Of a DNA stretch of 64,000 nucleotides, positions 12,290-23,739 are shown piece after piece. Under the pieces are notes generated by a model. That model made no database searches. It was not told where the DNA came from and worked only from the letters and a program-made list of their open reading frames with translations. Every line of letters begins with the position of its first letter. Position 1 is the first letter of the stretch. Origin of the DNA: Sympetrum striolatum (taxonomy: Eukaryota; Arthropoda; Insecta; Odonata; Libellulidae); NCBI GenBank assembly GCA_947579665.1, contig CANPUZ010000076.1:248001-312000 (forward strand). Direction: 5' to 3'. A program made the position numbers and the translations under genes.

Positions 12290-12790
12290 TTGCCGTAAGA
12301 TTGGAAAGCACTGCCAAGGAGTATCTTAGACCATAGTTTACCTTAAATCTCTGCAAATTCCAAGAATAGTCACCAAGGACATCAAAAGTATGAACCAAAA
12401 TCTTTCAAATACTATAGACCAGAGTGATGTCACATAAATGAGGAAAAGTTCTTTTTTGGTATGCATTTTTTCACTTTATTTTGACCTCAAACACAACGAA
12501 GAACCGCTACCGCGAGAAGTGAAATGAAGAAAGCTTAAATCGGTTGCTAAGGAACAGCATTGTTGCGCATTCCTGAGCTCTCGTCCTATATTTTTCCAGT
12601 AGCTCAGTAAGAGTTTAAATTGAAGGATACAGAGGCAGTGTGTAGTGAAATATTTTATTTTATTTGGATATTTCCATTTTTGCATTGAAAAGAATACTTG
12701 TACAATTTATTTTCTGGTTGGTGGAATCCGGGAATCCATTTTTATAAAATATTCTTCATTGTTCACCAAACTTTTGTACTAACGGATTGT
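12290..12790 (-). repeat. Interspersed repeat B, copy 1
   Basis: The reverse complement of this segment matches 19190-19690 across several blocks: GGAAAGCACTGCCA...GAGTATCTTAGA, a GACCAGAGTGATGTCACA region, the CGTTGTGTTTGAGGTCAAAAT region and an AACCAGAAAATAAATT end. A shorter piece of the same family is at 15295-15400. No transposase signature was seen, so it is probably non-autonomous or an old retroposed sequence. Confidence 0.7.
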
Positions 12791-13404
12791 TTTGGGATCA
12801 AAAAAGCTAACGATCATAATAAGAAAAAAATATATTAGTAAGACATGAGTTGTTTATTCTTCTCTATCTGAGGAGTTTGCTACTTTCAGATCTGTTGTTT
12901 TTGGGTTTGAGAATTAACATTGGAATGAACCATGTAATCTGCCAATGAAATGCACCAACGGTTGACAAATGCACCACTTGGAGGATACTTAGTCCGAGTT
13001 TGACTCGCAAGCCATCAATTAAGCTATAAAATGTTATTATTAGACAATCAATAATTATGAACTTAAAACTTAACCTCCTGTATTTGTAGATAATGCCCTT
13101 CAGTTAATTAGAAAATATTATGAATTTCTAGTCTTTTATTAGTATATCTTTCTTGTATTATCTGACTTGTATCTTTCGCAGAATGAACCTTTAGGGACAG
13201 GTAATGCGCGTGGCATCAATGGGGAAACACGCAATGTTTATCATGCTGATAAGTGAAATTATCCATACTAAGGAACAATTATTTTTCATTTAAGTCACGA
13301 GGTAAACAGAGGTGGAGGCAGCGTAATAACGACTCTAGCTCCAAACTCAATGAACTCTATGAAGTTGGACAAATGCTAAACACGGAATCATGAGAATAAT
13401 AAAA
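12791..13404. other. AT-rich sequence 3' of the NHR gene
   Basis: No coding features were recognised. It lies just downstream (minus-strand sense) of the NHR gene. Confidence 0.4.
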
Positions 13405-13410
13405 TTTATT
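13405..13410 (-). promoter_or_regulatory. Candidate polyadenylation signal AATAAA of the NHR gene
   Basis: A minus-strand AATAAA lies about 143 bases beyond the stop codon at 13553. In such AT-rich DNA this hexamer is common, so the assignment is tentative. Confidence 0.35.
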
Positions 13411-13552
13411 CAATTAGTATCTGATATATCCTTTGTAATGCTATGAAGCTTACGCTACATATGATATTATCCACAACTAAAATCACCCCATTCTATATAC
13501 ATTAAAAATATTTTTACTATTATTTATAAAACAAAGGCATTATGCATTTCGC

Positions 13553-13715
13553 CTATGGCTTCACAATCGTTGCTTGCACTGGATCTTCACACAAATCCAT
13601 CACTCCGTAAACTGTTTCTGGAACTGTGGTCGGAATTGCACCTTGATCTGTTCCATTAACAAAGAAATGCAGAGAACCATTTGATTTCCTCATAACACCC
13701 ACACGATCACCATCC
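13553..13715 (-). pseudogene. NHR gene, last exon, with a one-base frameshift
   Basis: The acceptor is ACAAACAG before GATGGTGATCG, in phase with the preceding donor AAG|GTAAGC. The exon starts DGDRVGVMRKS, then an AAAA run near 13679-13683 contains one base too many. The native frame would need AAATCAAATGG where the sequence has AAATCAAAATGG. After the shift, the NHR signature continues (LHFFVNGTDQG, VPETVYGVMDL, ATIVKP) to TAG at 13553-13555. The exon is 163 bases, one more than a multiple of three. This is either a homopolymer error or a true disabling mutation. Confidence 0.8.
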
Positions 13716-16558
13716 TGTTTGTTCATAAAAATAGGTATTTAATTAGTTTCTATTGGACCTAATGAGAGGAAAGATTATTAATTAAAAACACAATGAAACT
13801 TTGAAGAATGAGTGAATTTTTCACATGTTTATGGCATTATAAACAGTTGAAGCTCTAGTAATGGAAACAGAGCTTCAATTGGATGCAATTGATAATTAAA
13901 GCAAGTATTAGTGTAAATATCAACTATCATGAAATATTACTCTTATTTGGCAATGTTTGAAGTACTTTCTCTCTAAAAAAAATCATAAGACTTATCATTC
14001 ACACTGCGGACGACGTAGATAGAAAGGTTTCAGAAGATAAAAATTTCAATAAGATGAACTAAGTTAAATCACGGTAAATAATTTGGAGTTCCTTGTTTTA
14101 TGAGTTTCACATTAGTTTAATAAATGTTTAGCCATGTTATGGAATAAACTGAATTCAAAGTTTACTATAATATCTTCAGTAGATAAAGGGAATAAAAATT
14201 GTATCCCTCTTTAATTCTCTTACATAAGAGACATTGCATTCACGAGTTTCCTTCTTTAACTTATAATATAGTTATGAATTCAAAACTTTATGGTTAGAAA
14301 TTGCTTACCTTCAATGTTTTCAGATCGATCCCATATCCACTTTGAATATAATCTCCATTATGGTATATATTATGAAGGTAATAGAGCCAAACGCCATCTC
14401 TATGGAAGATACGGTTCTTTAGATAAACATCCACAGAAATTGATACATCAAACGATATATTTAAAAATTTATTTATACTTGAATTGTTTCCAGTGATTCT
14501 TGAAGGAGACGGTGGTAGGATTTGCAACTGTGACTCCCAAACTGAAAAGATTCCTCCATTTGTCGATAATTTGGTCCAATCGCACTTCGAAAAGTTCATC
14601 ATCTTTCAGAGGTCGATTCGTTATCACGCTGCCTCCATCATAGATTACCTCGTTACTGGAGTGAATAAAATAGTTTGTTAGTATGGTTACTACCATTAAT
14701 AAACTTAATTATATAAATTAAAATTATGTACCAGTATAGATCAGTAAAAGTTTAGTAGCTGATAAATATATAAGTGTTTTCCTATCGACACCATGCGCGT
14801 TAACTAGTCTAAATAAAATCAGCCATTGAAAGAAACAGGTGCCAGCCAAAACGAGGAATTCTTTATATTTTATAACTAAGTGACTGATATATTCAATAAA
14901 TTTAACCTAACAAGCTTAGGGTTATATAGTATTAACTAAAATATACCGAAGGTTAAGTTTTAAGTTAAAAATTTTTGTCTGCCTCGTCCTAAATGATTTG
15001 AGCAAGCTCATGGCCTCCGATTTAAGCTGAGAATAAATTTCCTCCTCGTGGTACTTTTGACTTTCATTGGTTTATACTGCTGGTGCTTTTCAACATGAAT
15101 CCTTATATTCTAAAAATACAGATCTGAAAGGAGCAATCCTAAGCCAGGGAAGAATATGGAAACTCTTGTCTGACTATTCTATAAATACAGTCAAAGCTAA
15201 TAATTAAGGATCCATCGCTCTTTAAGACTTTTCATGGTGAGAGATGTCCTAGACGCTATTTATATATACATGAGTAAAAGTTGCTTGCATTCATTTGGAT
15301 TCATTTTTTTGATGTCCTTCTTTACTATCATTGGAATTTGCAGAGATTTCAGCTAAGATACGATCTAAGATACTCAATGGCAGTGCTTTCCAACCGGTTT
15401 TTCGTGGGTAAGGTATTCTATTTTTCTGAAGCACAGCATGTGGAAGTGACATGCATTTCTAATTCCAAATTACGTTTGCACTGTAATTTGAGACAAAATT
15501 ATTTGTTTAACAGGATATCTTTCAAATGAGATTCTAATTTCAAATCCACAGATAGTGTGATTTTCGTTATTAATTTTACTTTAGCCTGAAACTTGGAAAC
15601 CCTTGGTTTGCAGGAGGCTTTGAGTTACCATAAAATTTCTCCGTCGAAAAGAATATCTTGGAATGCACTGTTCTATCACCTCTATGATATTCTTGCATAA
15701 ATCTAAACTAGGCATTAATTTATCTAAACTATGCAATAGGTAAAAACTTTATATATTATTCCCATCCCGTAGTTGATGTAATTCCCAGAGTTTATTAATG
15801 ATTAAGCTTCGAATTGATTTTAAATAAACGTTTACATTAAATTAATACAGAGATGTGTGTACGCCTTCAGGGGCCATATTCTGTATCTCATTTCCCGTCG
15901 GTACGGTAGCCAAGCAGTCGGTTGGGATCGCAAACCGACTCCGCGAGCTCTCGATACTATTCTGTAAGCTCCTGCGTAGGTACGACGGCTAGCCATCGTC
16001 GTTACAATCCGGAGAATTCTACCGATTATGAAAAGGAGTCGGTAGCGATATCAATTTCGGGTATTGAAAAGATGGAAAACTAATCGTTTTCAGCAGTATT
16101 TAGAAAAAATGTGCGAGGGAAGACAGAATATGGAAGCGATGGGCCAATATTTCCCTCATTCTATCCTTTAAATTTCAGTTAATCAATAACCTTTTTTAAA
16201 ATATCAATTAATTATGCCACAATAATGAATTATCAATGTTATCACAAATCAGAGTAAAAGAATTACCTTTCAAAATACAATGCTTAGCTGTCCGTTCGCC
16301 ATCAACTTCCGAGGTCAGATATCCTTCTATCTTCACAACTTCAACTCCTCCGCAAATGACGATGTTCTGAGAGATGTCCAATTTTCCTTCTCCTCCGCGG
16401 GAAGTGAACTCGGTAATCCATTTACCAGTTTGGTTCCGTTTCGTTGTTATTGAAAGCCTCAGCATCTTGCTGGGGTCGGCCACGGTGCACTTTTCTTCTG
16501 CATTCGCAAGTACGATAAAGAAGACCGCGAAGGCCAAGACAATCAGGTTTTGCAGCAT
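13553..16558 (-). CDS. Secreted NHR-domain protein gene, split (possibly pseudogenised)
   Basis: Four exons can be read: 16558-16267 (signal peptide and N-terminal region), 14655-14479, 14399-14309 and 13715-13553. The last three join in phase through GT-AG introns and together spell a Neuralized homology repeat: NRPLKDDELFEVRLDQ, GVTVANPTTVSF, YHNGDYI-GYGIDLKTLK, DGDRVGVMRKS, LHFFVNGTDQG and a closing ATIVKP before TAG. NHR domains bind protein partners, usually in cytoplasmic Neuralized ubiquitin ligases; a leader peptide in front of one is unusual. Exon 1 ends in phase 1 while exon 2 needs phase 2, and the first 15-20 residues of the domain are absent, so a small exon probably lies between 14656 and 16266. 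One extra A in the last exon shifts the frame. Family assignment is strong; the gene model is incomplete. Confidence 0.8.
14309..14399 (-). CDS. NHR gene, third recognised exon
   Basis: Acceptor CGTATCTTCCATAG, donor AAG|GTAAGC. One base plus 30 codons, reading DGVWLYY...YHNGDYIQSGYGIDLKTLK, which matches the central NHR pattern W-x(n)-hNG-x(3-5)-YGxDLxxL. The phase fits the previous exon (AA+A). The intron to exon 2 is about 79 bases, a usual size for insects. Confidence 0.85.
14479..14655 (-). CDS. NHR gene, second recognised exon
   Basis: Acceptor ATTTTATTCACTCCAG, donor TTCAA|GTATAA. It encodes 58 full codons starting NEVIYDGGSVITNRPL and containing DELFEVRLDQIIDKW and SLGVTVANPTTVSF, the N-terminal half of an NHR domain. 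The usual opening block of the domain (F-x(5)-G-x-N-x-x-L) is not in this exon. Confidence 0.85.
14700..15294. other. Intron sequence of the NHR gene
   Basis: AT-rich. It is expected to hold, together with 15400-15870, a short exon for the start of the NHR domain, but I could not find a convincing one on the minus strand. Confidence 0.4.
15295..15400 (+). repeat. Interspersed repeat B, fragment
   Basis: This shares TTTGATGTCC...CATTGGAATTTGCAGAGATTTCAG...CTAAGATACTCAATGGCAGTGCTT with 19580-19660 (same strand) and 12300-12400 (opposite strand). It lies inside the large intron of the NHR gene. Confidence 0.65.
15873..16152. mobile_element. Probable MITE in the NHR gene intron
   Basis: The sequence is bounded by GGGCCATATTCTGT (from 15870) and ACAGAATATGG...GGGCC (16122-16145), an imperfect inverted repeat. 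The interior is GC-richer than the surroundings (ACGGTAGCC, CGACTCCGCGAGCTC, GTACGACGGCTAGCC). There is no coding capacity. Non-autonomous DNA transposon is my inference from the ends; the target duplication is not clear. Confidence 0.5.
16267..16558 (-). CDS. NHR gene, first exon with signal peptide
   Basis: The start was set at the Met beginning MLQNLIVLAFAVFF because a TATA box lies 77 bases upstream and this Met opens a classic secretion signal (hydrophobic core, cleavage probably after ANA, before EEKC). About 76 residues follow with two cysteines close to the ends, an NQT glycosylation site and a basic-rich stretch; I do not recognise this part. The donor is AAAG|GTAATT, phase 1. Two upstream in-frame Met codons (16675, 16615) fall at or before the expected transcription start and are unlikely to be used. 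Reading on past the donor meets a stop at 16208. Confidence 0.7.
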
Positions 16559-16634
16559 CTTCAGTGAGAACGACTTGCTTGTTGATCTTCTTACGGCCAC
16601 AGCACAAATGATCATCGCAATGGGAGATCCCCTT

Positions 16635-16643
16635 CTATTTATA
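16635..16643 (-). promoter_or_regulatory. TATA box of the NHR gene
   Basis: TATAAATAG on the minus strand, followed 34 bases on by an initiator-like TCATTT near 16609. This gives a 5' leader of about 50 bases before the ATG at 16558. Confidence 0.65.
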
Positions 16644-17100
16644 CTAGGTTCTCCAGATAAGAGGATAACCTTCACCCGTCTTTGTTTTTTCTTATCGTTC
16701 GTGCTCGCTTTTCCTCTTATTGCTAATGGTGAGACGAATTTCCAGCTTCCTTAACATCATGTTCGTTCATGATGCCGACTTTTAAGACGGAAAAACTATA
16801 ATGAAATGTATCTATTATCCAACTTTAGATTTAAATAACTAAGGATGTCCCTTCAAGAAACATCTACTGAGTATTTGAAAGTATTCTTGGAATTTGCAGC
16901 GATCATTTCAATGGCAATATTTTGAGAATTGAACCAATTAAATTCCACCAAGGGGTTCCTTCGAAGACACTAATTGCTTGCGATTTTTAACGATTATCGT
17001 AATTGTATTATTAATTAATTTCCCACTGTTTAAAAAAAATCACAGTCTCTGGCGATGTCTTGTGAATATACGTCATGACGAAGAAGGACAATTTTTACCT

Positions 17101-17186
17101 TTTCCACAGAATTTTATTAAAAACGATAAAATGAAACTAGTCGTGTTTTATTTCATTTTATCGTTTTTAATAAAATTTTGTGGAAA
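17101..17186. repeat. 36-bp inverted repeat (hairpin)
   Basis: Arms 17101-17136 and 17151-17186 pair over 36 bases with one mismatch around a 14-base spacer. Upstream of the NHR gene promoter in minus-strand sense. No open frame or element end is associated. Confidence 0.85.
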
Positions 17187-19185
17187 GAGTACAAATTGTA
17201 ATTCTTCATCCCACTGTTTAATTTCATTCCATACAAACTGCTCATTTTGTAAATTATATACGAACTTAGCATCCAAGAAATAATGATGCAAATACGGGAA
17301 AACGCCCTAATTATTTCCGGGGAGAATATTCTATCCTCACAATCGGAATAGAAAAAGGTTCTCAATTCAGTTCAAAGATACTGTAGTGTTTCATCAAGAA
17401 CATATAACCTTGCAATGTTCATCACTGTATCGCTTTATGCTACGAATTGAACGTTAAATAATTTTCACCGGTATTTATATCACTCATTGACAAACGCTTT
17501 AAATTGTTTTAAATATTAATGAGACTATATAGGAGTTATTACGCAATTCATTAATTAGTAACTTCCGGTAGGTTCATGTTCATAAGTGATAATAAATAGT
17601 TCTTATATCCTTCGTATGATATCGCTTATAGCTGTTCTAAATACTTTGTGTAAATTTCCTTATCGCTCTCATCATTATGATAGAATTACTGAAATCATAT
17701 GCAGGATGACGTGGCTGCAGCTATACCTTAGCTCTACCACATCAATGAGAGGGAGGTCCAGTATCATATGCATGGACTTTTCTGCGTTAGAAAGTGTTAA
17801 GGAATTAACTTTGCTTTGGGATCACAAAATACGTTCAAAACGATACAATGGAAATTTTATTTTCAAAAAAGGTTAAAAGTTTACTGCAGCTCAAAAGCCT
17901 CCAGTACAGACAAAAACAATTGATCAACCGCTTCCACTATTCTATTTGGACCCCTACCCCTATGCTAATTGGAGAACTACGGTTCTTTCAATTTAAATTA
18001 TAAACAGAGCTTTATACTGAACGAATGAAACATATGTCGAAGTTTATATCCCTATTTGATGCGTGGGAGAGAGTATAAAACCATTACATTGACACATCAA
18101 ATAACGTGAATTTTAATATTTTCCATATTCGTGAAGTTGAAATATCCTCAACGTGGAATAATGAATTTCATTTCCTATAAAGGTACACGCCAAACAAACA
18201 GAAGTTTGTGGAGACCTGAGGAGGCTGTTTGACGAGGAAACATTTGTCGTTATAAATGAAGAAAAGGATTCCAAGAGGATCGTGATTTGGCGGATATATA
18301 CAAAGACGCAAAGGGATAAGAAAAAATTCAATCGTAAAAAAATACACATAAATAATTTTTTAGACAATTACCATTTTTATCGTAACTACTAATTCGGGAT
18401 AATTGAATGTTTTACTAAAATTAGTAAGGTTTATGAATGAAAATAAGATGGTATGATATAATAACAAATGAGGATGTTTTAAAGAAAGTAGGAACGGAAA
18501 GGATGTTATGGAAAAACCTACATTAAGGAAGAGATGTGCATCTTGTTCATATGCTGAGACACGAAAGCATAGCAGAGCTGGATAAGGAAGGATATATTGA
18601 AGAAAAGTGATGTGGAGGATTATCATACATCGAACAAATTATGGAGGATGTGAGACGTATATATAAATCAAAGAATAAGCGCAACAGCGAACTTCCAAAT
18701 TAACTTCCTCCCAGTCAAATCTTGCTGATTACCCTTTCTATATATGTTGTGTTCCACAACGGTATGCTTTTTTTCTACTGTAGTTCATCGCGTAAAGAAA
18801 CACTTGAGTAAAAGCTGTCCACAGATTCCGCCCTTCCTTCGTTGTTAGGCCCCGAAGTCATCCCCAGCATTACCACTTCGACATGATCTCTCCAATTACT
18901 ACCTGGAGTATCACCTTTCCCGCTACAAATTTTCAAGGTAAAGGCGGGCATAGCTTATAGAATTATAGCCAATCTTAATTTGCCTTTCCCGGGAGAAATT
19001 GACGGAAAATGAGTCTCTCTCTCCCGGGCACCATCGACTACCCAATCACAATATTTCTTGAACATTAATGAAGAAACTACTCATGTCACGGAATTATTCT
19101 ATACCTAATAATGTTCAGCTTATAAAGTACAATAAATGAATAAAATGCAAATAAATAGAAAAATAAATAAATATAGTTAAATGAA
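17187..19185. other. AT-rich sequence, no gene seen
   Basis: Short open frames only. Around 18985-19032 a CCCGGGAGA...TCTCCCGGG inverted pair sits in a slightly GC-richer patch. No family recognised. Confidence 0.4.
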
Positions 19186-19189
19186 CGAT

Positions 19190-19690
19190 TCCGTTAGTAC
19201 AGTATGTTATAAAATTGGGGTATCGGATTCCATCAACCAGAAATAAATTTTCGAATATTGTTTTCAATGTGAAAATGAAAATATCCAAAACAAAATAAAA
19301 TATTACACTATACTGCCTCTGTATCCTTCAATGTTACCTCTTACTCACCGAGGTCCTGGAGTAATAAAGGATGAGAGCTCAGGAATACGCAACAATGCTG
19401 TTCCTTAGCAACCAATTTAAGCTTTCTTCATTTCACTTCGAGCTTCTCGCCGTAGCGGTCCTTCGTTGCGTTTGAGGTCAAAATAAAGTAAAAAATAGCA
19501 TACCAAAGAAGAACTTTTCCTCATTTGTGTGATATCACTCTGGTCTATAGTATTTGGAAGATTTTGGTTCATACTTTTGATGACCTCGATGACTATTCTT
19601 GGAATTCGCAGAGATTTCAGGTAAGCTATGATCTAAGATACTCCATGGCAGTGCTTACTAGTAAAACTGGTGACCTCAGCTTGGGTCTTC
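19190..19690 (+). repeat. Interspersed repeat B, copy 2
   Basis: Same family as 12290-12790 but on the opposite strand: shared ATCAACCAGAAATAAATTTT start, the GCAACAATGCTGTTCCTTAG block, the CGTTGCGTTTGAGGTCAAAAT block and the CTATGGTCTAAGATACTCC-like end. The two copies form an inverted pair about 6.5 kb apart around the NHR gene. Confidence 0.7.
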
Positions 19691-20825
19691 TTGTGAATTC
19701 GAAATAGGAAAGGCGAATGGGATGCAAAGTTTATCCAGTAGAATTGTGAGGGGATGTTCATCTAAAGTAAAATAAATAGCGTATTTTTCCGTGATTCGAC
19801 CTCTACGATAATCACGAAGTAGGATTAATTTCCGATCTCGAGATGGTTCAACGTAGAGCAGCAAGGTTCTTTTAATGAGATTTCAGATTTGACAGCAGTG
19901 GCTGTGATAGAATTCCTTGGATATGGAACTCTCTTAGTGACATCGACGGAAGCTTTTTACTATACCTAAAGACTTTTACGACGTTAACCTAAATTTTGTA
20001 TGCCCTTATGTCTATAGAAAAAAATAATATATTTCAATTAGACGATTGTTTTTCTAAACTAAAAGCAATAAACTACTCAAAAAATAATTCAAATGAACTC
20101 TAAATATCCTAAGATAATAAGAAATGCCATTCAGTGATTTTATCCTCTCTAATGGGCACTATTTCCTTCATGGTTTTCACTTTAATTGTTTAAAATATTC
20201 CTTTTGTTTGTCTAATTAAATCCCTCTTACTTTTCAACGTCGAACAGACATTTCTTGACAGAGAGGACATTGAACTTAGAGTCAAAGAAACTAAGCTATA
20301 ACTACTAAATAACTTCATCAAATTTAGAGTCTAAAGAACTGAGAATTAATATATTCCCTCAAATAATATTGTATGTCTTAGGTCTTGATTTGTTGATGTT
20401 TCCAAATCTATTATGACGAAAATTTAATGAATATTTTCTAACATATTTCCATAATATTTTCTGAATACTCAGAGAACATCTTATATCGATATTCTTTCAA
20501 AGAATATAACAAAAGAATCGGTAATCAGTTCAAAGTTATCGAAATAATTTATCACGAATCTTTGAATCGTTTTATTAATTTAAGGGCATTAATAGGTAAG
20601 CAATGCAGTCATAGATTTGACTGAGATTGAAATAGATTTTTATATAGCTGTAAATCTTTTATTCTGAGGTAGACTGTTGTTCCGAGTTAGAATGACCAAA
20701 ACTGAAGAATACACGAGAGATTTCAACCATAATTTCCTCTATTTTTCCCTTTTGTAGGAAAATAGAAGTTGTGAATCCGATGGTGGTTTGACCTTTTACT
20801 GTACCAGAAGATGACTTTTAAAAGT
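19691..20825. other. AT-rich sequence, no gene seen
   Basis: No exon-like or element-like structure recognised. Confidence 0.4.
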
Positions 20826-20890
20826 TGAAACCGGTCGTGTTTTGAAATATATTCTGTGGAATTACTACAAAGTGTTCTTTTATTTTCATC
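20826..20890 (+). repeat. GAAACCGGTCGT-tail repeat, single copy
   Basis: GAAACCGGTCGTG followed by TTTTGAAATATATTCTGTGGAA and TACAAAGTGTTC matches each arm of the fold-back at 4183-4299. A related GATGATGGCC...GAAACCGGTCGTTGC occurs at 46003-46032. Such tails are common at the ends of arthropod retroelements; I cannot name the family. Confidence 0.55.
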
Positions 20891-20989
20891 TTTATTTTTT
20901 GATTCTACATCACAGGGCTGCAAACACAAATGAATCACGGATTAATAAGGTTTCCTAACTATTATCTTTCTGCAATGTTGTTGCACTGA

Positions 20990-21350
20990 TTACTGGTATC
21001 CTAAGATTCAAACTCACCGAGGATGTTTCTCCGACACAGAGAATGTGCAATACTGTTGCACTGTACATCTTTCTCTTTCGTGACGTGGCGATCAAGTGCG
21101 TCCTATTTGCCGAATGTAGCCGAGCGCACTCGAACTCATTTCCGGAATATGGCAGTTTTATATTAATATCAATATTGAAACAATGTATTTAAATTTTTTA
21201 ACATGTATAATTGTTACGCAATATTATTGAACTTGTACATGCACGTCTGGTTTCAGAATTAAATTATTAATTATTATTAACACAAGTAATAATATTATTA
21301 TTAATAACCAACACTGGCCGTTATCAGAGACAAATATTTGAATTATGAAA
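20990..21350. other. Non-coding sequence
   Basis: Nothing recognised apart from a modestly GC-rich patch at 21060-21150 and an ATT-rich stretch at 21260-21310. Confidence 0.35.
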
Positions 21351-21354
21351 TTTT

Positions 21355-22470
21355 TACTTTCTCCGTATACGTTATGTAGAGAAAGTATTGTATTCGCAAA
21401 CAAATTCGACCTCCAGATTTCGACGGAAATAGATGTTTTGGGGCCCATAGAGCACGTTTTCGCTATTTTCCCGAACATGTCTGTCTGTGTGCGTGTCTAT
21501 GTGTGGTAAAAAGGTTTTTGGGCGCTCTACCTTAAAAAGTAATTATCCGATCATTTCCAAAATTCATATTTAGTATTTCCCTAAGGGGGCATCCATTAAT
21601 TACGTGGGGTGATTTCTGCGATTATTTGACCCCCACTAGTGAGATATCGTGAGATTTGGCTCGACCCCCTCCTCTAATCTCACGTGAGATTGTTCAAAAT
21701 GCGTGTTTTCAGTGTAAATATGTCAATCTATGTTTCATTGTATTGGATTCATCCAAAAAAACTCGTACGTCGCAGCGCTCGTCGAATCGCGTGTTCGGCT
21801 AGCCAAACAATCGACTATACTACTTTGTGGCGCTCGCATAACCGTGATAAATATTTTTGTGTAAAATTTAGTCATATTTTAGTAGAGAAACACGTTTTAC
21901 TCAATTTAACCCAGTTATCTCATAATTCTACACTGTTTTTTGCGGATAAAAAATTACGTAATATTGGCGAAGACCCCCCCTCTCCCCCAGGTGAGTGAGA
22001 TTCGGCTTAACCCCCCTGAACGCCTCACGTAATTAATGGACGACCCCTAATAATGCCAGGAGTTGATTAGTTTTTTATGAATATCGATTAACCGGAACAA
22101 AATTTTGTTACTTTAATATATCTATCAGAATGAAATGTAGTTATAAACAAATATTAACAAAAGTTATATATAATGTACTTTACTAGAACTTTTGTATGAA
22201 ACATTTTTTCGTAACACTGATTGTTTAGGAGTTATTCTTGAATAATGGTTAACCGGAAGTTGTTGCTTATCCAGAATGGAATGGATCTCGGTCAGAGTGC
22301 AATGTAGGTATATACAATTATGTACCAATGTTATAGATAATTTATTTTAATACAACTTTTGTATGAAACATTTCTGTAACACATTGTTTTGGAGTTATTT
22401 ATATATTACCGGCATAGGCTTCTGTTTTCAATAAATATGGAGAAAGTCATGTGTTGGCCACATAAGATCT
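21355..22470 (+). repeat. Interspersed repeat A, second copy, split by a nested MITE
   Basis: Starts with TTTTTACTTTCTCCGTATACG and AGAGAAAGTATTGTATTCGC, has ACATGTCTGTCTGTGTGCG and GGGCGCTCTACC as at 5100-5290, is interrupted at 21585-22047, and resumes with GGAGTTGATTAG, ATTAACCGGAAC, and two further ACTTTTGTATGAAACATTT/GGAGTTATT blocks. It ends near GGCATAGGCTTCTGTTTTC...GGAGAAAGTCATGTGTTGGCC (22410-22465). Confidence 0.75.
21585..22047. mobile_element. 463-bp MITE with TAA target duplication
   Basis: Left end GGGGGCATCCATTAATTACG; right end, reverse-complemented, GGGGTCGTCCATTAATTACG. TAA flanks both sides (21582-21584 and 22048-22050). The host repeat A is continuous if the element is removed. 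The 3-bp TAA duplication suggests a PIF/Harbinger-type mobiliser, an inference. The 104-codon open frame inside has no transposase signature. Runs of CCCCCTC-type bases lie near both ends (21663-21676, 21973-21989). Confidence 0.85.
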
Positions 22471-22479
22471 TTGAACATG

Positions 22480-23735
22480 CGTGGCACCAAAAATGAGTTC
22501 GCGTATCAGCGCTGACACGCGTGTCAAAGGTTCGCAATCACTGCCCCAGACGATCAAGGCGATGGTTGATTCCGAGCTCATGCGTAATCCCATAAGAAGA
22601 CGAGGAAAATGAATGCCCAGATAAGATTAATACTGTAAATAAGACAGACTATAAGAAGATGAGATTTAAACATTATTATCGATGATATTTAAACATTATC
22701 ATATAAGATATTGAAACATTAGCTATTACAAACAATATCCTGTGAACAATCTCTCGGAAAAATATACGAAAAAATCGAATTTTGTTGAATAGTCTGCAGC
22801 AACCAAGTTTTATTTATATCAACGTAATTGTTTACCGTCTTTTTCGTAAAATAAATGAGTTTTATAGTTGTGGTTTACCGAAAATTGATTTTTCTCGATC
22901 AATTAAACGGGCTGCGTATAAATATTCTGGTAAGTAGAGAATGTATTAAATATATTCTTCTGAATTAATTATTAAATCTAATCTTTTTGCAATGACGTAT
23001 GTTTATCGATTTACGGAAATGGAGTTAGCGAAGAACGTAAAGATTTCCCAGATTCGGTGTTTGTAATCTTTGAAGAGTTGAACGGCGAGTTGTAAAGTTG
23101 TAACAAATCTCCAATATCGTATAACTAACCAAAAGGGTAGATCAGTTTAGTTTTGTAATATGCAGAACGCAAAAACTGATTTATTCGTTTTTTTACGTGT
23201 TCCCACTTCATAATCATTCACTATCCTTCTGTTATTGGTGTTTACTCTTTGTTTCTATTTTGGTATAGCTATTTCTTTTGTATTATTTGTGTTCCGTTTT
23301 TATGTTTCACATTTTTAGATTGAGATACGAGTCAGAACCGTAATAAACTTACTTTCCGCAAATAATATTCATCGGTGGTGATTAGAGTGATATTTAATTT
23401 ATTTCTGTCATTTATGTTTAATGTTTGATTCCTTTGTCCCCTTGTTCCTGACTGAAAATATATCTTTAAACGTGGTACTGCTTATCCTAAAGTAATTTTA
23501 GAATATATTTTTATAATGTCTAAGGTGAAGAAATTTTAAAATCTTTAGTATATGAAGTTGAATATTGAGTAGATACAGCTTTGTAGAATTAATTTGAATT
23601 TCTTGGTTTATTGGTTTGAAAAGTCTGGTATTTGCCATCTATCAATCATTGATTACGAAGCATGTGTTAGGAGAAAGATTGTTGAATTAGTATTTATGAA
23701 ATTTAACATCCCCTTTGAGAATCAATGGGCACTTC
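22480..23735. other. AT-rich sequence, no gene seen
   Basis: No recognisable gene or element. 22540-22600 is somewhat GC-richer. Confidence 0.4.
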
Positions 23736-23739
23736 TGCT

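Noticed and set aside
16208..16675. A single-exon 155-residue gene
   Set aside because: A good donor site at 16266, a TATA box placing the start at 16558 and a non-coding-like tail after the donor favour a first exon.
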